Positions 33,170 to 46,297 of a stretch of 64,000 nt of DNA are shown one piece after another. Under the pieces are notes generated by a model, which saw nothing but the letters and a program-made list of their open reading frames with translations, ran no database searches and was not told the DNA's origin. This stretch comes from Numida meleagris (Eukaryota; Chordata; Aves; Galliformes; Numididae), in the NCBI RefSeq assembly GCF_002078875.1, contig NC_034412.1:8922688-8986687 (forward strand), written 5' to 3'. Position numbers and translations under genes: made by a program. How positions within the stretch are numbered: position 1 is the first letter of the stretch; each line of letters opens with the position of its first letter.

Positions 33170-36100
33170 CTAAAGGACATTGAGTTTCCTCGAGCACGTC
33201 AAGTTACTGTGCACCAAGTCCCACATTTGGATCAAATCTGGAGGCAACAGTTTGTGAACCACCAACATACTCCTGAAGAAACACGGCTCCTTGTTCATCT
33301 TGCTGTTCTTGTTCTTCACGATGCCGAACGTTTTGAAGCCCTCGTGCCCAACGGGCGATACCTTGAGGACCTCCAAGCACATCCCTAGGAAGACGTCGTC
33401 GATGGGGTACAGCTCCAGCGTCTCTGAGGCCTTGTGCAGCCTCTTGGCCAACGGTCCATCCATGACGAAGCCTCCACCACCCGCATAGGGCGGGTAGATG
33501 CTTTTGTTGTAGAGAGCACTGGGGATGTAGTACTTGTTCTCCTTCTTCCGGATTGGCCTGGCTTTGTAGAGGACGTCCCCCACAAAGAGGTCCTCTCCCT
33601 CCTTCTTGTCCTCCAGGAACTCCAGGATGTTGTCGGGGCTCACAAATACGTCATCGTCGCCTTTGAAGATGAAGTGGACGTTGTCGCAGTAGATGTTCAA
33701 CCACTTCAAGAAGTGGACCTCTTTGAGGGTGAGATTGAAGAAGCTGTCCAGGAAATCCCACTGCAAGATGTCCCCGTAGATGTGGTTCTCGTAATCCAGC
33801 AGCTTCTGGTAGTTGTCTCTTTCCTCCTCCTTGGAGGCCGTGCCCAATAGGAAGAGCGTCCTGACCTTCTTGCCTTCCACCTCCTTCTCTTTGCCCCACG
33901 TCCTCCGGATGGCCTCGCGGCGGTCGTGCTGCGTGATGATGGACTTGACCACGATGAGCAGGTAGACGTCCCCGCTGCACTTCTCGGGGTGGTTGATGAG
34001 CATGGGGAAGTAGCGGCAGTGCCGGTAGAGCAGGAACTGCTGGAAGTTGGGTTCCAGCCCTCTGAACCAATCCACCTTGCTCAAGTTCTGGTTGGCCGAG
34101 CAGTTGGTAGTGGTGATGTCCCAGGATTTCATGTGCCTTTCCGTCATGCCTCCCTCTTCCTCCTTGCCCGGAGCTTTCTCATTTTTGCTTTTCCAGAAGG
34201 TGTTGGTGATGGAGAAGGCGCCGTCTCTCTTCTGCGTTTTTAGCGGCTCCACTGTAGGCAGTTCCTTCTGCTGCTGGCCCTGCAGGAACTGGTTGGGGGC
34301 CATTCCCCGCTGCAGCACCGTCACCGTGATCAGCAGCAGGAAGCACAGGCAGACTGTTTTGTAGATGGTCTTCCTCCTACAGGGACGAGATGGGAGGTAA
34401 GGAGAGGAAACCAGCAGTGGGAGGCTCATCTGCTGAGGGACCTGGGGACATCATGGGAAGCCACAAATCCTGCAGCCCAAAAGAGACCCAATGATCGCTG
34501 CTGCACCCGATAACCCCCCCAGATGCTGCCCTATGCACACCAAAGCCAGGCAGGTTTGTGCCCCGGGCACCTGGCTGCCCCCCAGTTGGCTCAGCAGCAC
34601 CAATTTCCTCTGTCCTTGGGTGCCCCAGGGCTGGGGATGGCACTGAGTTTGGGATTGTCTTAGCAGCCCTATGATGGTGGAAAAATACCGAGAGGCTGCC
34701 TGGGAACCTGCAGCAACATCCTTGAGGTTAGCAGCTGGGAGTCCGAGCACAGAACAAAGAAACCGCGATAAGGACGCGGTGGAGCAGGAAAACAGGAGCT
34801 GCCCGCAGCTGTGAGTGTGCACTGCAGGAATGTGCCCAAAGCGAAGGCAGCGTGGGATCCCCCGGGCAGCCCCGACCTCTCCGGGACCCAGCGGCATAGA
34901 GCAGTGATGTCCTCCATTAGCCCCACTCCTGCAACGGAAACATTTCAAAACAGATATATAGATAAAAAGGTACACAGGTGAGCAGATGGAGTACCTATAC
35001 GCCTAAGTATATACTGCTTTACCTGGAGTAATTTGTAATAAATTCGGGATACTCCCTGCCCTGGTGTACTACAGCCTCCTACAGCACATCATCGCCATGA
35101 TCACATCCCCACGGGATGGGTGATGCTCGCAGGTGCATAGGGACTATGAAACGGGGGACCTCAAGCTGGGAACTGGGGGCTCCTGGCTCTGGCTTTGCCC
35201 TTCAGCACAGGGAGCATTTTTCAGCCTCGTATTTATATGGGAAAAGCATGAATGCCAGTGGGGACTGTGTGAGCACGCGTGGAAATGAGCAATTACCGGC
35301 AAATGGAGAGTTCCCATTTGGTTTTATATGTGGGCACTCACCTGAGACTGATGAGGGAGCAGCCCCGATTCCATCCCTTTGCCATTAACCCTCTCTGATC
35401 CCCACTCCAAGGTTGTTCTCAGAAATCCTTTGCTCCCGATGTGGCAGCAGCTTTAATCCCACCAGGACCGTGGGCTCAGGACCTCCCCCCAGCACCTGTC
35501 CCACAGCACCTGGGCTCCTCTCATAGTGACCCCGTTGCACCGATCCCGTCCTGGGAAAGCGACGGGGACGTGCGGACCCTGAGCCACAACCATGGGTGAT
35601 TCCCACTCCAAACACAGCATTTCACAGGGCCAAAGATGAATAACCACGTGCAGGGCTTTCCTGACCCTTCTGCCCTTTAGTTTCCTAAGGTGGGAATCAC
35701 GTTCTAGGGGTGAGACCCCATCCTGCTCTCCCAAGACTGCAAAACCACCAATTTGCTGCAGGCGATGGTGAGGCAGCGTTCGGGGTCCACCGTGGCACAG
35801 GTGGACAAAGCCCCACTCACAGCCCCACCACGTCCCCAGCAGCATCACTGTGTCCCCGGGCACCGCCACCCGCCCTGGCTGAGCTCCCACCGGCCCCACC
35901 GTGATGTGACCCCCGGCGTCGGGTGCCGTCGAGGGGGCACCGAGGGCTTCGGATGCGCTCCTCCAATTTTCCCTTTTCTCCCCTTGGAAGAGCTCAAAAG
36001 CATCGCTGTGAGACGGCCACGCCGCAGCTGTGTGCGGTCAGAGCGGGAGGTGGGGAGGTCGCCCTGTGGGCGGCGATGCTGCGGACCCCGAGCGCTCGGG

Positions 36101-36569
36101 GCTCCCCGCTCCCCATCGGGGCACACTGCCGCTGTTGATCCGCATGAAAACCCCTTTGACCGCCCGGGGATCGCTCTGTTTGGCTTTTCCCGGCCCCTCA
36201 ATTAGAGGCGGAGGGGCAGCGGCAGCTGCACAGAGCCCTTCTGTTGGCGCTGCCGAGGGCCGGGGCATCGCAGCCGGGTGGAGAAACCCCAAAGCCTTCC
36301 AAAAGCAGCCGAGCGTCCTCCCGACCCGTTGTTCCCAACCCGCTGTCCCCCAGCTCTCTGTCCCCGACTCTCCGTTCCCAACCCGCGGTGCCACCGACGT
36401 GTCCCGTCCGTTCGACAACGGCGCAGCGCCGGGGATACAGAGAGCTGAGAGAGCTCGGAGAGCTGAGCCCCCCAGGCTGTGTCCCCGGCACGGAGCGACC
36501 CTCTGGGGACGTGGGGACAGGGGACAGCCGCCACCCTTTCCCCCCCTCCAGCACTCACCACTGGAACAT
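33170..36569 (-). CDS. B3GNT7: UDP-GlcNAc:betaGal beta-1,3-N-acetylglucosaminyltransferase 7, two coding exons
   Basis: Exon 1 codes 11 bases (36569 down to 36559, MFQ plus TG) and ends at GTGAGT. Exon 2 runs from 34376 to the TAG at 33170-33172. The join completes a Trp codon and gives 405 residues (human 401 as I recall). The enzyme is a Golgi type II membrane protein of glycosyltransferase family 31 that adds beta-1,3-GlcNAc to galactose in keratan sulfate and poly-lactosamine chains. Visible features are a short basic cytoplasmic tail, an anchor at about 11-25, a stem with sequons (N95, N101), the family block [10 protein letters not shown] (121-130), the DDD metal/nucleotide motif at 244-246, YAGGGGF at 301-307 and a late EDV-like IDDVFLGMC (329-337). 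Read without splicing, exon 2 extends 5' into the intron to a false 419-residue frame. Human also starts with a four-residue exon (MSLW), which supports the model. Confidence 0.95.
36559..36569 (-). CDS. B3GNT7: B3GNT7 coding part of exon 1 (11 bases)
   Basis: On the minus strand ATGTTCCAGTG is followed directly by GTGAGT. It is the only fitting donor found upstream in the CpG island that supplies a start codon in the phase needed by exon 2 (two bases before G). The preceding context CCCAGC is acceptable for initiation. Confidence 0.85.
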
Positions 36570-37150
36570 GCTGGGAGCGGGACGAAGTCCGTGAGCTCTG
36601 CCTTCTTCCTTTTCCTCTTTCCCCGGTTTTGCATTATTTTTTTTTCTTTTTCCCTTTTCCCTCCCCTCGCACCGAGGTGGAGCCAAGGGGCCGGCCCGGC
36701 AGGTAGCTTAACTCTTGCCCGCCCCTCTGCCCACCCCTCGCCGCCGCTCGCCCCGGCACCAGATCCGGGCCGAGCACCCCGCAGGAAATCCAAATCCTTC
36801 GCGCTATTTGCTCTCCTGCCCCACGGAGACATCCCAGCCCTTCCCCAAGCCCCCAGCCCCCGCCTGGGCACCCACGCAGCCTCTTCCACGCAAGCGGCTC
36901 CGGAAAACCTCCAGGTCCGGCAGCGCGTGGAGGAAGCAGATCTATTTCCCCTCCGATCCCCAGACCCAAAGCTTTCCCTTCGTCCTCCCCAGCACCGCGG
37001 TCCCTCTGCGCCTTCCTCGGCCTCTTCCAGTGCCCGTAGGACAGTCTGCGCCGCGGCCCCGGGGAAGGCTGGGATGCGGGGTGTGGGGGGTGCGGGTGTC
37101 GGGGTGCTGAGCGTGGAGCAGGATGCAGTCTCGTATCTGCCACGTAGGAA
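36570..37150 (-). promoter_or_regulatory. B3GNT7: CpG-island promoter/5' UTR of B3GNT7
   Basis: A CpG-rich block extends from the first intron (about 35.87 kb) to about 37.15 kb around the first exon. A long pyrimidine tract on the plus strand (36600-36670) is purine-rich on the gene strand and would lie in the 5' UTR or core promoter. No TATA box stands out, and the start site is not determined. A 493-residue plus-strand open frame over the island is a by-product of GC content. Confidence 0.6.
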
Positions 37151-38034
37151 TTGGGATGCCAAGAGGTTCGAGCCCATCCTACTGCGAAGAGGGGCTCACG
37201 GCAAAGGGTGGACTCCCCTGGAGAGTCACCTTCACCAGCAGCCCCAAAGGGATGCCAAAGGCAAAGTCCTGAAGATACGGCCGCCACCTCCTCACATCAA
37301 GGCTCTGGGACCGCGGTGGGGACAAGGACAGCAGCACGGTGCCGGGGGGGGGACGGTGGGCAGCCAGCAGAGAGCCGGGCAGCGCCCCAGGGGACACCGC
37401 GGTGCCGCTGGTATGGGACACTGCCGGGGCTCCCCTCATCCCCACCGTGCCCTGGGCACCTCTGCTGGGGCTGGGCCGGGTGTGAGCGGCTTTGCTGCCA
37501 ACGGTAATTAAACACCCAATTAGTGCCAGGTCTGGGGCTGCTAATGACAGAAACCTGCCGTCCTACACAGTTCCGATGCCGCCAGTTCCTGGCTTCAAGG
37601 CTGGATCTCAAAGTGAAGCGGCGGTTTTGACAGCGCTAAATGGGGAGGGTTGGGACAAGCGCCCCATTCTCACCGTCTGCCGGTTTATGGGAACATTTCA
37701 CCCTGCGAAAGGAAGAAGCAAAGCAAACCCGAGGTGTTTTCCCCCTCCTTTTCCTCCTCCGCACACCTTGCTGCCTCCCACGCTCCCTCACCTCCTGGAC
37801 CAGAAAAAAAACTGGTTCTACCCGAGCAGCCAGAACCCCTCTGCCGAAAGCAAAACACACAGAGGTGAAACCTGGTGCCCTGCGTCCTCCCGAACGCTGC
37901 TTGTGGGGCGCTGACCCTCTGCAGTGCAGCTCTGTGCTCAGGACGTGCCCCCTGTCCCGTGTCATCAGCATCTGACGTGGGGAACAGGAGGCAATGGGGG
38001 ACAAGTGCCCGGGGGGGCAGGAGGCTGTGGGGCT

Positions 38035-38166
38035 GTGGGGCTACAGGGCATTGCTTTTGGGCTATAGGGCATGGCTTTGGGGCTACAAGATGTGGTTTTG
38101 GGGCTATAGGGCATCACTTTGGGGCTATAGGGCATGGCTTTGGGGCTGCATGGCATCATTTTGGGC
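38035..38166. repeat. Minisatellite, GGGGCTATAGGGCATGGCTTT-type units
   Basis: About six degenerate copies of a 21-22 bp unit with the core GGGCTATAGGGCAT. It is non-coding. Confidence 0.85.
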
Positions 38167-38288
38167 AAAGGGAAAGGGAGAGGAGGGGGATGATGCCAAA
38201 GCATCTCGGTTCGATGTTCCCCTGCAAACCACACAGTTTTCTGTTTCAAGGAGCCTTTTTTCTTTTGAATGCAGACCTGGATTAAATT

Positions 38289-38325
38289 CTCTCTCTCTCT
38301 CTTTTTTTTTTTTTTTTTTTTTTTA
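38289..38325. repeat. CT-repeat followed by a T run
   Basis: (CT)6 continuing into a run of more than 20 T. It could be the fossil tail of a retroposed minus-strand element, but no element body is recognised next to it. Confidence 0.7.
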
Positions 38326-41300
38326 CTTTAAGACTTGAGCTTTTTTTATAACGCATATGCAATCCCCACAGCCCTCCCTGTGGCAGGCTGACCCAGCCAG
38401 CGCTTTCCCACTTGGCGCTTTGGGTTCTGTGTCACTGGGAAGAGCCAACCCACCACTCTTGCTGTGGGATTTTCGGTGCGGGCTTTCTTTCGCCTTCTTT
38501 TTCTGCTTTCCTCCTTTTTCTGCCAACCACGAACACACCCAGAAACCCGGCCCATCTCCTCCCAGTGCCCCCACCCGCCCCGTGGAGCCGGGTTTCCTGC
38601 AGGAGGGTGCAATCTGTGGGAGCCCGAATGAGCCCCAGCCCTTCAGTGTCCGGAGCAGGGTCCGGGGCTCATCCTGACCCACAGCAGCACAGTCACACTT
38701 TGGGTTTTGTTTTTTTTTTTTCCCCAGGGAGGTTTTTCCGCCCCACAGGGCACCCAACCCCCCGGCATTTGCACAATTTCATCCCAAAACAGGCAGGAAA
38801 GAGGAAAGCCCACCCCTTATGGCCCCTGCAGTGGCACAGCGGTGGGGAGGTGACACGGCAGGGACAGGAGCCCCCGTGTCCCACACACAGCCCATCCCTG
38901 GTGGAGGTGTGCCCCTGGGACTCCCGCTTCTCCTGCTGTGGCAGCGCTGTTGCTTTAAGCCCACAGCTGGATCCAGCTGGGACTGCCAGGAGCCCTCTGC
39001 AGTCTTTTATGTGTTTTCTAGCTGCCGCTTGGCCGCCGCTCACAGGGAAACCGTGGCTGGTGGCGGGGGGAGGGAAGAGATTTCCCTCCCAGGGCAGCGG
39101 GGTGAGCCCCTCGTGTGGCTTTGGCTGCTGGGAGCGGGCAGCTGCCGAGTGGCACGCAGTTATCGACCAGCAGCCGTGGCTCATCCCTGCCAGAGGGGTG
39201 TACCGGCCCTGCCTCAGTTTCCCCTGCCAGCAGCCCTGCTGCTTTTAGGCTTCAGCAAATTGCAGAGCCAAGCGGCGTGCCGCAGCTCTCCATCAGGCTT
39301 TTTAGTGCTCCCAGGTGCCTGCTCCCAAAATCTGCGCTCGGCTGCGGCTCTTTGGAGGGATCCCCGCTGTTGCCTGAGCTCTGGGCGAGGAGCGCGGTGC
39401 CGGCACACCCAGCCGCATTCCTGAGGTTTGGTTTCCATGCTGGGATGTGCACCCGACGGTGAAGTCATGCTGCGGGCTGGGGTGGTCACTGAGCTAATGC
39501 ATCCCTGGATCACAGCGGGGCTGCAGCCACGGCCCCGACCCTGCCCGAGGGATGCTCCAGACCCCACCACCCCAATCCCCGCCCCAGGAGCGGGGGATGA
39601 AGCGACGGCTCCCACGGGTCCTTGGCTGAGCTCCCCATAGTGTTTTCACCCTGCTTTGCCCCACTGCAGGACGGAGAGCACAGCCCTTGGGGGGCACTGC
39701 TGTAGGGTGAGAGCCTGGAGCATCTGCGTGGTGCTTGGAGGGGATGGAGAAACTGGCACAAAGGGCAGTGCGGTGATCGAGGTGGCAAGGACACTTGTCA
39801 GCAGCTGGCAGTGTCAGCACAAAGCACGTTCCTGCAGGATAGGGCCATAAAATCGAGGAGTGGCGGAATGATGGGGCGTGGGACATCACCCACTGGGTTG
39901 GCTGGGTGGTTGCCAACTCCTGGAATGTCCTTTCTGCCCAACTCCACGCACGGGGCTGCAGGCAGCTGCGTCAGGAGGAAATAGATTGGTGTGACTTTTC
40001 AGCTAAGTTTAACTTGGGTTCGGTCAACCAAAGCCCCATAAAGCAGTGCCTCCTCCCGGGACGCGTTTCCTGGTCAAACCTGGCTCCAGCACGGCTCGAG
40101 CGCTCTCCATGCACACCCTTTGCACCAGCCTTGACTCCTGCTGTCCCCAGGGGCCACGGGGAGCTGAACCTGAGCAGCCTCCTGGACACACTTTGGCTTC
40201 TGCATGTGCTCCCGCAGCCAAAACTCCAACAGCACGTGCCACTTCCAGCCCGACATCGCTTTACGAGACCGACCTCGACCTTCAGGCCAGAAAACCTTCC
40301 CACCATTGCCCTGTCCTGACCCATCTGGGACGTCACCCAGGAACCGAGCAGCCCAGCAGCCACTACTCATCAGTTTGATTTCCCAGATGAAGGGCAGCCC
40401 CGCTCCAGCAGCGAGCTCTCGGCTGCGGCCGCGCTGCCTGCACTCCACACTCATCGTATTCATGTCCTCCTGCAGCAGCGCTCCCTTCCCGCTGGCTCCC
40501 ACCGCCGCTGACTCACCAAGCGCACACACTGAGCCCTTTCAGAGCGCTCGGCCCCAAACACTGCCCCACTCTTCCCGGCCTTGGGGCCGCGCTCCCGCTG
40601 AGCCCCCCGGCTCTTCCCAGGCGTGGGGACGGCTCCGGGCTTCCATCCAAGAGGAGAACATCAGCGCCGTGCAAAGAGAGCGGCTTTCAGGGCTGAGTCC
40701 CAGTGCAGGAGGAGATGCAGGAGGGCGGCGGGGCGGCTTGGCCAGCCCGGTGCCTTTGAGCAGCATCCAGAGGCCTGAAAGAAAAATACCCACAAGAAAA
40801 ATAAATAGATGTGTTTGAGAAGGAAAAGGAGCCCGTGCTGCTAGCGGGACAATCCCTGGCTCTGCCCTGTTCTCCTACCAGCAGGGCTCTGTGCGGGATG
40901 AGAGCAGCACCTCTGTTAATGCGTTGGGCGGTGGGAGGGGTGTCAATCAGCTGCCCCTTCCCAGCATGGGGAAACCCGTGTGCAGAATGTGTCTGGGAGT
41001 GGGCATTGCTGGCACTGAGTCCTGCTCCTGCAAGGGGACATGAGCCTGTGGGTATCGTGCTGCGGTGCACCCCAACGCGGAGCTGCACACACCCACGTGG
41101 TTCCGCTGGGGAAGCAGAGCGAGCGATCTCGCAACCTGCAAGGGAGGAATTTGGAGAGGAATGTGCTGTCTGAAGGCCTGAGGCGCACAGGGCCGCCCTC
41201 CCCTCGAGTGCTGCTGGCTTTCAAGTGCCTCTTCAGCCCCTGTCTCCAGCAAAACCGCCGTAATAAAGCCTGGCTGCATTTTAGAGAGGTTTGGGAACAG

Positions 41301-43657
41301 GGGGAAGGTCACGCAGCAGCCATGCTCCCGGCCCCAAGGCACAGCACCCCCGCGGCCAGCAGAGATCCCAGGGGGTCCGGACCTCATGGTGCCAGGGCCA
41401 GCAGCCCCACTGCTCCCTGCCCCCTGGGATCAGCCCATTGGGATCAGTACTGATGCCCCGCTCCGGGGCACGTTTCACAGCCAGGAAACAGAGGCTATTT
41501 TCTTCATAATCTGGAAATCAATTGGTGTACTTGGGAGAGGCAGAAGAATGTACACGGTATTTATGGAGGTTTTGTATGACGCCGGACAGCTCCAGCCTGC
41601 TCCAACCACTCCCACGTTCCCGGCGTAGTGCGTTACGGGACGGCTGCCGTGCCAATCTGGGAAGCGCTGACGCTGGCAACGACCTTCAGCATCACAGCAG
41701 GAACCCGAGCAGATGCTGCCTGCAGTAAAACAGTGCTGCTGGAGGAGGTGCAGCTCCGGGAGCTGCTGCTGGGTGCCACTCCTCGCGGGGGAGGAATGGG
41801 AGCGTGCTCCCACGCTGCACCTTGTTATCAGCGCTTGCTGGAACAAAAGGGAAACCCGCGCTGGGTTTGCTGCCCTGATCTGGGGCACGGGTTGCACTGA
41901 TGGATGCGGAGGAAAAGTTAGATCCTGGGTAACAGCCCATGCACGAGGCAAGGTGATGCAGGTGCTGGCTCACACGTGTTGCAATTTCCTTATGACTCCA
42001 TCGGATGTGGGAGCAAACCCTGCCAGCTTCCCAGCCCCGCGCTCAGCCCCAGCAGGACCCAGGGGCCTTGGTGATCCCAGCCCCAGGCACGTGCAGAACT
42101 GTCTTGGGTTGGAAGGAGTAAAAAGAAGACATCAAGAGGGAGACACGTCTCCGCTGCCCTGTGCTGCTCTGTTTGCATTTTAGACAAGCGCCGTGCACCA
42201 GGGCACAGAGGTATTTCTCAACGTTGTGATGTTCAGAGGGCTGGAAATAGGTGTGGTGAAGTTTCCATTCCCCACTCTTCCATGGCGGCCACGAACAACT
42301 CCCAGTGGCATTTCCCAGTGATTCAGAGCGCCAAACTGATAGCACTAACCTCTCCCTGGTTAAGAGCCAAACAGAAATGAGAGGGGCACAAGTCAATTCG
42401 ACCCGAGTTGCTCCAAGAGAATCCATACATCAAAACAGCATGAGATAAGGCAGCTGGCTGAAGGCAGCTCCCATGCAGCGCTGCACTACGTGAGCTTGGC
42501 CGTGCTTCCCCTCCTGTCCCAGGGCACAGATCGCTGGCGCCAGCAGCGTGCTTGGGGCAGTGCCTGCCCTATGGCAGCTGTGGGAAGGCACGGAAGAAAA
42601 GCCCTTTTCCTCTCTCCATAACTGCTCTGTGCTGAGTAACGGCGTGCAGGCTCTCCCAGCTCCTGCAGTACGCAATGAGCAGGTTTGAACCCACCCTCTC
42701 CGTGCCAATAACACCCCCTCCCATCATCTCAACAAGCCCCAGCAAGGACACGCTTCCCCAGGAGCTGATTTTCCAGCTGGGACAGGGTATTCCCAGCACG
42801 AACCACACTCACAGCCCAGAGGAAGGTCACTCACGGAACACGTGGGCAGCGCCCGTGCCAAGCAGCAGCACCGAACCACGTCACTCAGACGAGGCAGCCT
42901 ATGGCCTACTGCCGTGCTCAACGCAATGGTGGGCATCATAAAAAAAGGGACAATGTGCTGCCACGCGCCGGGCCCACTGCCCCATCCCCACTGCCCAAGG
43001 GTGGGTGGATGGAGCGGTGCCTAATGAGGTACAAAGGTCTCATCCCTGGCTGCACGAATACCGCACTCCATCGCGGACCTGCCCTGAACTGGTCTCATTA
43101 CTAAATGGTTTTGCATAAAGCACTGGCGTCAGAAGTCAGAAGGTAAAGGTAATGAGAGATCACAATCAGCCCCTGCACAAAAGGAAGGAGATTCCTGCAT
43201 AATCCCGGCTGGAGATGGAAAACCTCTGCCGGTGGGATCAGGTCTGTGCTGCTGTGGGACGAGTGCCTTTCCTGTGCCACAGGGCACATCGGCTCGGTCC
43301 GGCCCCGCGGAATAATTCCCGTCACAGGAAAAAGTAATGCCAAAAAGCCCAAGCAAAACAAAATTTCAAGGGAGGGAAGGAAGTAGGCAGGAAACAACAC
43401 AGATACTCTCCAGAAAACTGCAGGATGGAGGCCAGATTTGTATGCAGGCACCATAGCGTGAGGCAAATTCTGAAAATCCATGTTTTAGGCACCTGAACCA
43501 GAACAAGCAGCTTCCCATGAAGGGCCGAGCCATCCCCTGCTCCCCATGAGGAGAGTGCTGTGCCCTCACAACTGCTCAGGGATGCCGAGCTTGGCTGAAG
43601 ACAGTTCGTATTTATCACCAGCAGCAAATAATGAACATAATGAGAGTTACAGCATGG

Positions 43658-43848
43658 ATCGTAGAATCACAGAGCAGCTTTGGGTGGAGGGGACCTTAAA
43701 GCCCACCCATCCCCAACCCCTGCCATGGGCTGGCTGCCCCCCAGCAGCTCAGGCTGCCCAGAGCCCACCCAACCTGGCCTAGGGCACCTGCAGGGATGGG
43801 GCACCCACAGCTCTGGGCAGCCTGAGATCTGGATCTCTCTTTTTCAGA
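43658..43848 (-). mobile_element. CR1 LINE 3'-end fragment
   Basis: Starts with ATCGTAGAATCACAGAG followed by a diverged CR1 tail ('ggtggaggggaccttaaagcc', 'ctgggcagcctg'). The orientation is minus because the CR1 3' end is at the left. The right edge is approximate. Confidence 0.75.
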
Positions 43849-45741
43849 TTGGATTCCACAGACAGATGTGTGACTCTCACCCAGCCCAGCTGTGGCTAAG
43901 CCTTGCTCTCTGCCCTACACGAGCAGGACCTGGAGCCATGAAGGTGAGCTGAGCTGACGGCACTCACCCCCCAAATCAATTCTCACTGCTGCCATTTCGG
44001 GTTGACCTGGGGGGTGATGCACAGCGCTGGCACTTCATTTGGTGCTAAGGGTCCTCCTCCATGCTACCAACACGAACCACGAGCCCAAAAGGCAGTGCAT
44101 GAGCAGACAGGAACAATGAAGTCACTTGTTCTCAGGAAGCATTCTGCCAACAGCCAACCGGATCCAGACGAGGGCTGGGGCAGGCAGAGCAAGGGCGGAA
44201 CCGTATCACTTGGCACCGAGCTGCTATTTCCAGCACTTACATCTCATCCTCACATTAGCTCCACTTTTTCATCACCCTTCAGAGCAAGAGGACCACGTGC
44301 TCGGAGCGAAACCTTGACTGACAAAGCAGGATTTTTCCTTGGGCCTAACATACAAAGCACTTCGGGCATCTGCAGGATGAATGCTACCGTTTCAGGCACC
44401 CACTCAATTGCTTCATTTATTCTTAGAATTAGCTCTCAGCATCATTAAAATGAGGACACTGCCATCCAGAGCAAATAAAATAGTCGGCACCCTCCAAAAC
44501 TTTGGACTTAAAATCACACCAGAATTGCACTTTGTGTATCAGATGATAAGCACAAAGCAAACATTTAATGCTGTCACCTGGATTTCTGAGGCTTTGTCAC
44601 TTTCATTCCCTCAGATTAACATCAGCACTGCTTGTAAATGTAAGCCAGGAAAGAACCTGCAATAAAAGGACATGTTCCAGAAACTGACGGGACGTCAGGG
44701 GGAGTGCCGCTCAGTCTGCTGATTGCTGAGCATCAGCTCCTTAAGGAGCAAAGTTTGGACCGTGACTCTGTAGTGAACTCGGTGCCCTGCCTCTGCAGGG
44801 CAGGACGCAGCCTAGAGGTGGGAAGCAGCTCGCTTGGAGAGGTCGGATACCAAGCGCTGCGCAGATGCCAGGCCAGAAGAGCTGCTGGTCCTCGGCCTCC
44901 GTTAGCCACGCACACATCTCCTGGCACTCCACAGCCAAGTGAGGCCAAGCAGGGCCTGCTCCAGGCGCCCTGTGCTCATGCAGGCTGAGCGAGGTGTGCC
45001 TCTCTGCTCTCCAGCACTTCCCCTCCTGGGACTTGGTCCAGCATTGAGCCGCATTGCAACCGAGTATGAGGATGGATGTGCTGCCAGGAAGTTCCAGCTC
45101 AAAGATGAACTCCAGGGGGGAGGAATACCTGCAAGGAAGGCAGCTCACTCGCCTTCCCACTGTTACTACTCAAAGGCAACTCAAAAATGAATGAAGCAGC
45201 CACTGTCCCTCTCCATCACAGGAATACCTCATCTCCAGAGAACTCCCTTGCTTCTCTTCCCACTCTACACTTATATCCCTCCAAGAAATAATACCTCAGA
45301 CACCAAATCAACGTTACTGGTGGCATCCCACGTTGCCTGAGCTCTCCCCACGAGAAGCCAAGCACAGCGAGCAGCTCACGCCTGCCCTGCAGCACTTCTG
45401 AGCAAACAATGCCAGCTCGGCAGCAGGCTGGCTCATGGGCCAGGCTGCGGGAGGGAGCCGTGATTTCCATTCAGGTGGAGACAAAGCTGCTGAGGACAGA
45501 ATTTATCACAAAGAAAACAGTGGAAAATAAACAAATGCACACCCTGAACGTCCATGAAACGCCAAACAACCTTATCACAGAGAGAAAAATGGATATATCC
45601 CTTTAGAAGCAATTTTACTTCGTCACTGTCAGATGATTTTGAAGTGTATCTAGAATGAACCCTCCATGCAAATGTAAATAGACACACGCAGTTCACATTT
45701 GGACAATGCTCTCAGAAGGAATGTTGGATTTTTGGGTGGTT

Positions 45742-45808
45742 CTGTGTTCAGGAGTTCAACTTGAATATCCTTGTGGGTCCATTCGAGCTCAGGATATTCT
45801 ATGATTCA
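45742..45808 (+). mobile_element. Very short CR1 3' end
   Basis: TTGTGGGTCC...GATATTCTATGATTC matches the extreme CR1 3' end in the forward sense. Only the tail is left. Confidence 0.6.
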
Positions 45809-46291
45809 GTCTCTCATTAACACTGAATGTAGAGAAGACACGCAAACAGCACGCTAGCGTCACACAGCACTTCGGTCACAGGAAAAAAAAAATCCCTTTC
45901 AGACCTGTGCCTTGTGCAATTAGGGCATTTGCTTATTGCAAATAGTGCTGCAGCCAGTTTAAGTGCCATCACACCCCTCTCACTCAAGCAGGCCATCTCC
46001 ACTGCTCCCGTTAGGAGCTCACCAGGCTGCTGCTGGATCTGGCACCAACCCCTGCACGGCACACAGCAACCTTGAAGAGAGAGGTGCAGAATTTGCCACG
46101 TGTGTGTCACTGACCTTCATCCTGGGACCCCTCAACGCCGAGCAGCGGTGTCCTGCTAACAAAGGCAGCATCAACACTTCTCACAGCTTCACGACCTCCT
46201 GACCGGCACCGCAGGGGCTTTTTGTGAACAACGCAGAGGAAAGGAGGGCACGGCCTTTTGTCAGGTCCTCCAACTGCTGCTCAGATGATGA

Positions 46292-46297
46292 TTTATT
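46292..46297 (-). terminator. ARMC9: Candidate ARMC9 polyadenylation signal
   Basis: TTTATT on the plus strand (AATAAA on the gene strand) is the first such signal after the ARMC9 stop, giving a 3' UTR of about 1.75 kb (46275-48040). A second candidate lies at 44416-44421. Confidence 0.45.

Larger units (their letters stand above)
37150..46270. other. Intergenic region between B3GNT7 and the 3' end of ARMC9
   Basis: About 9 kb without recognisable exons. It contains a minisatellite (38.03-38.17 kb), a CT/T-rich tract at 38289-38325 and CR1 pieces at 43.66-43.85 and 45.74-45.81 kb. If ARMC9 uses a more distal polyadenylation site, part of the right-hand side would be its 3' UTR. Confidence 0.6.

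Noticed and set aside
34377..34429. N-terminal extension of the B3GNT7 frame ([10 protein letters not shown]...)
   Set aside because: It lies upstream of a good acceptor (CCCTGTAG) and is replaced by the four-residue leader from exon 1, as in human.
37160..37185. tRNA B-box-like GGTTCGAGCCC
   Set aside because: No matching A box, cloverleaf or acceptor stem around it.
36030..37511. 493-residue plus-strand open frame
   Set aside because: Lies over the B3GNT7 CpG island antisense to its first exon, is rich in Pro/Ser/Arg and shows no recognised family.
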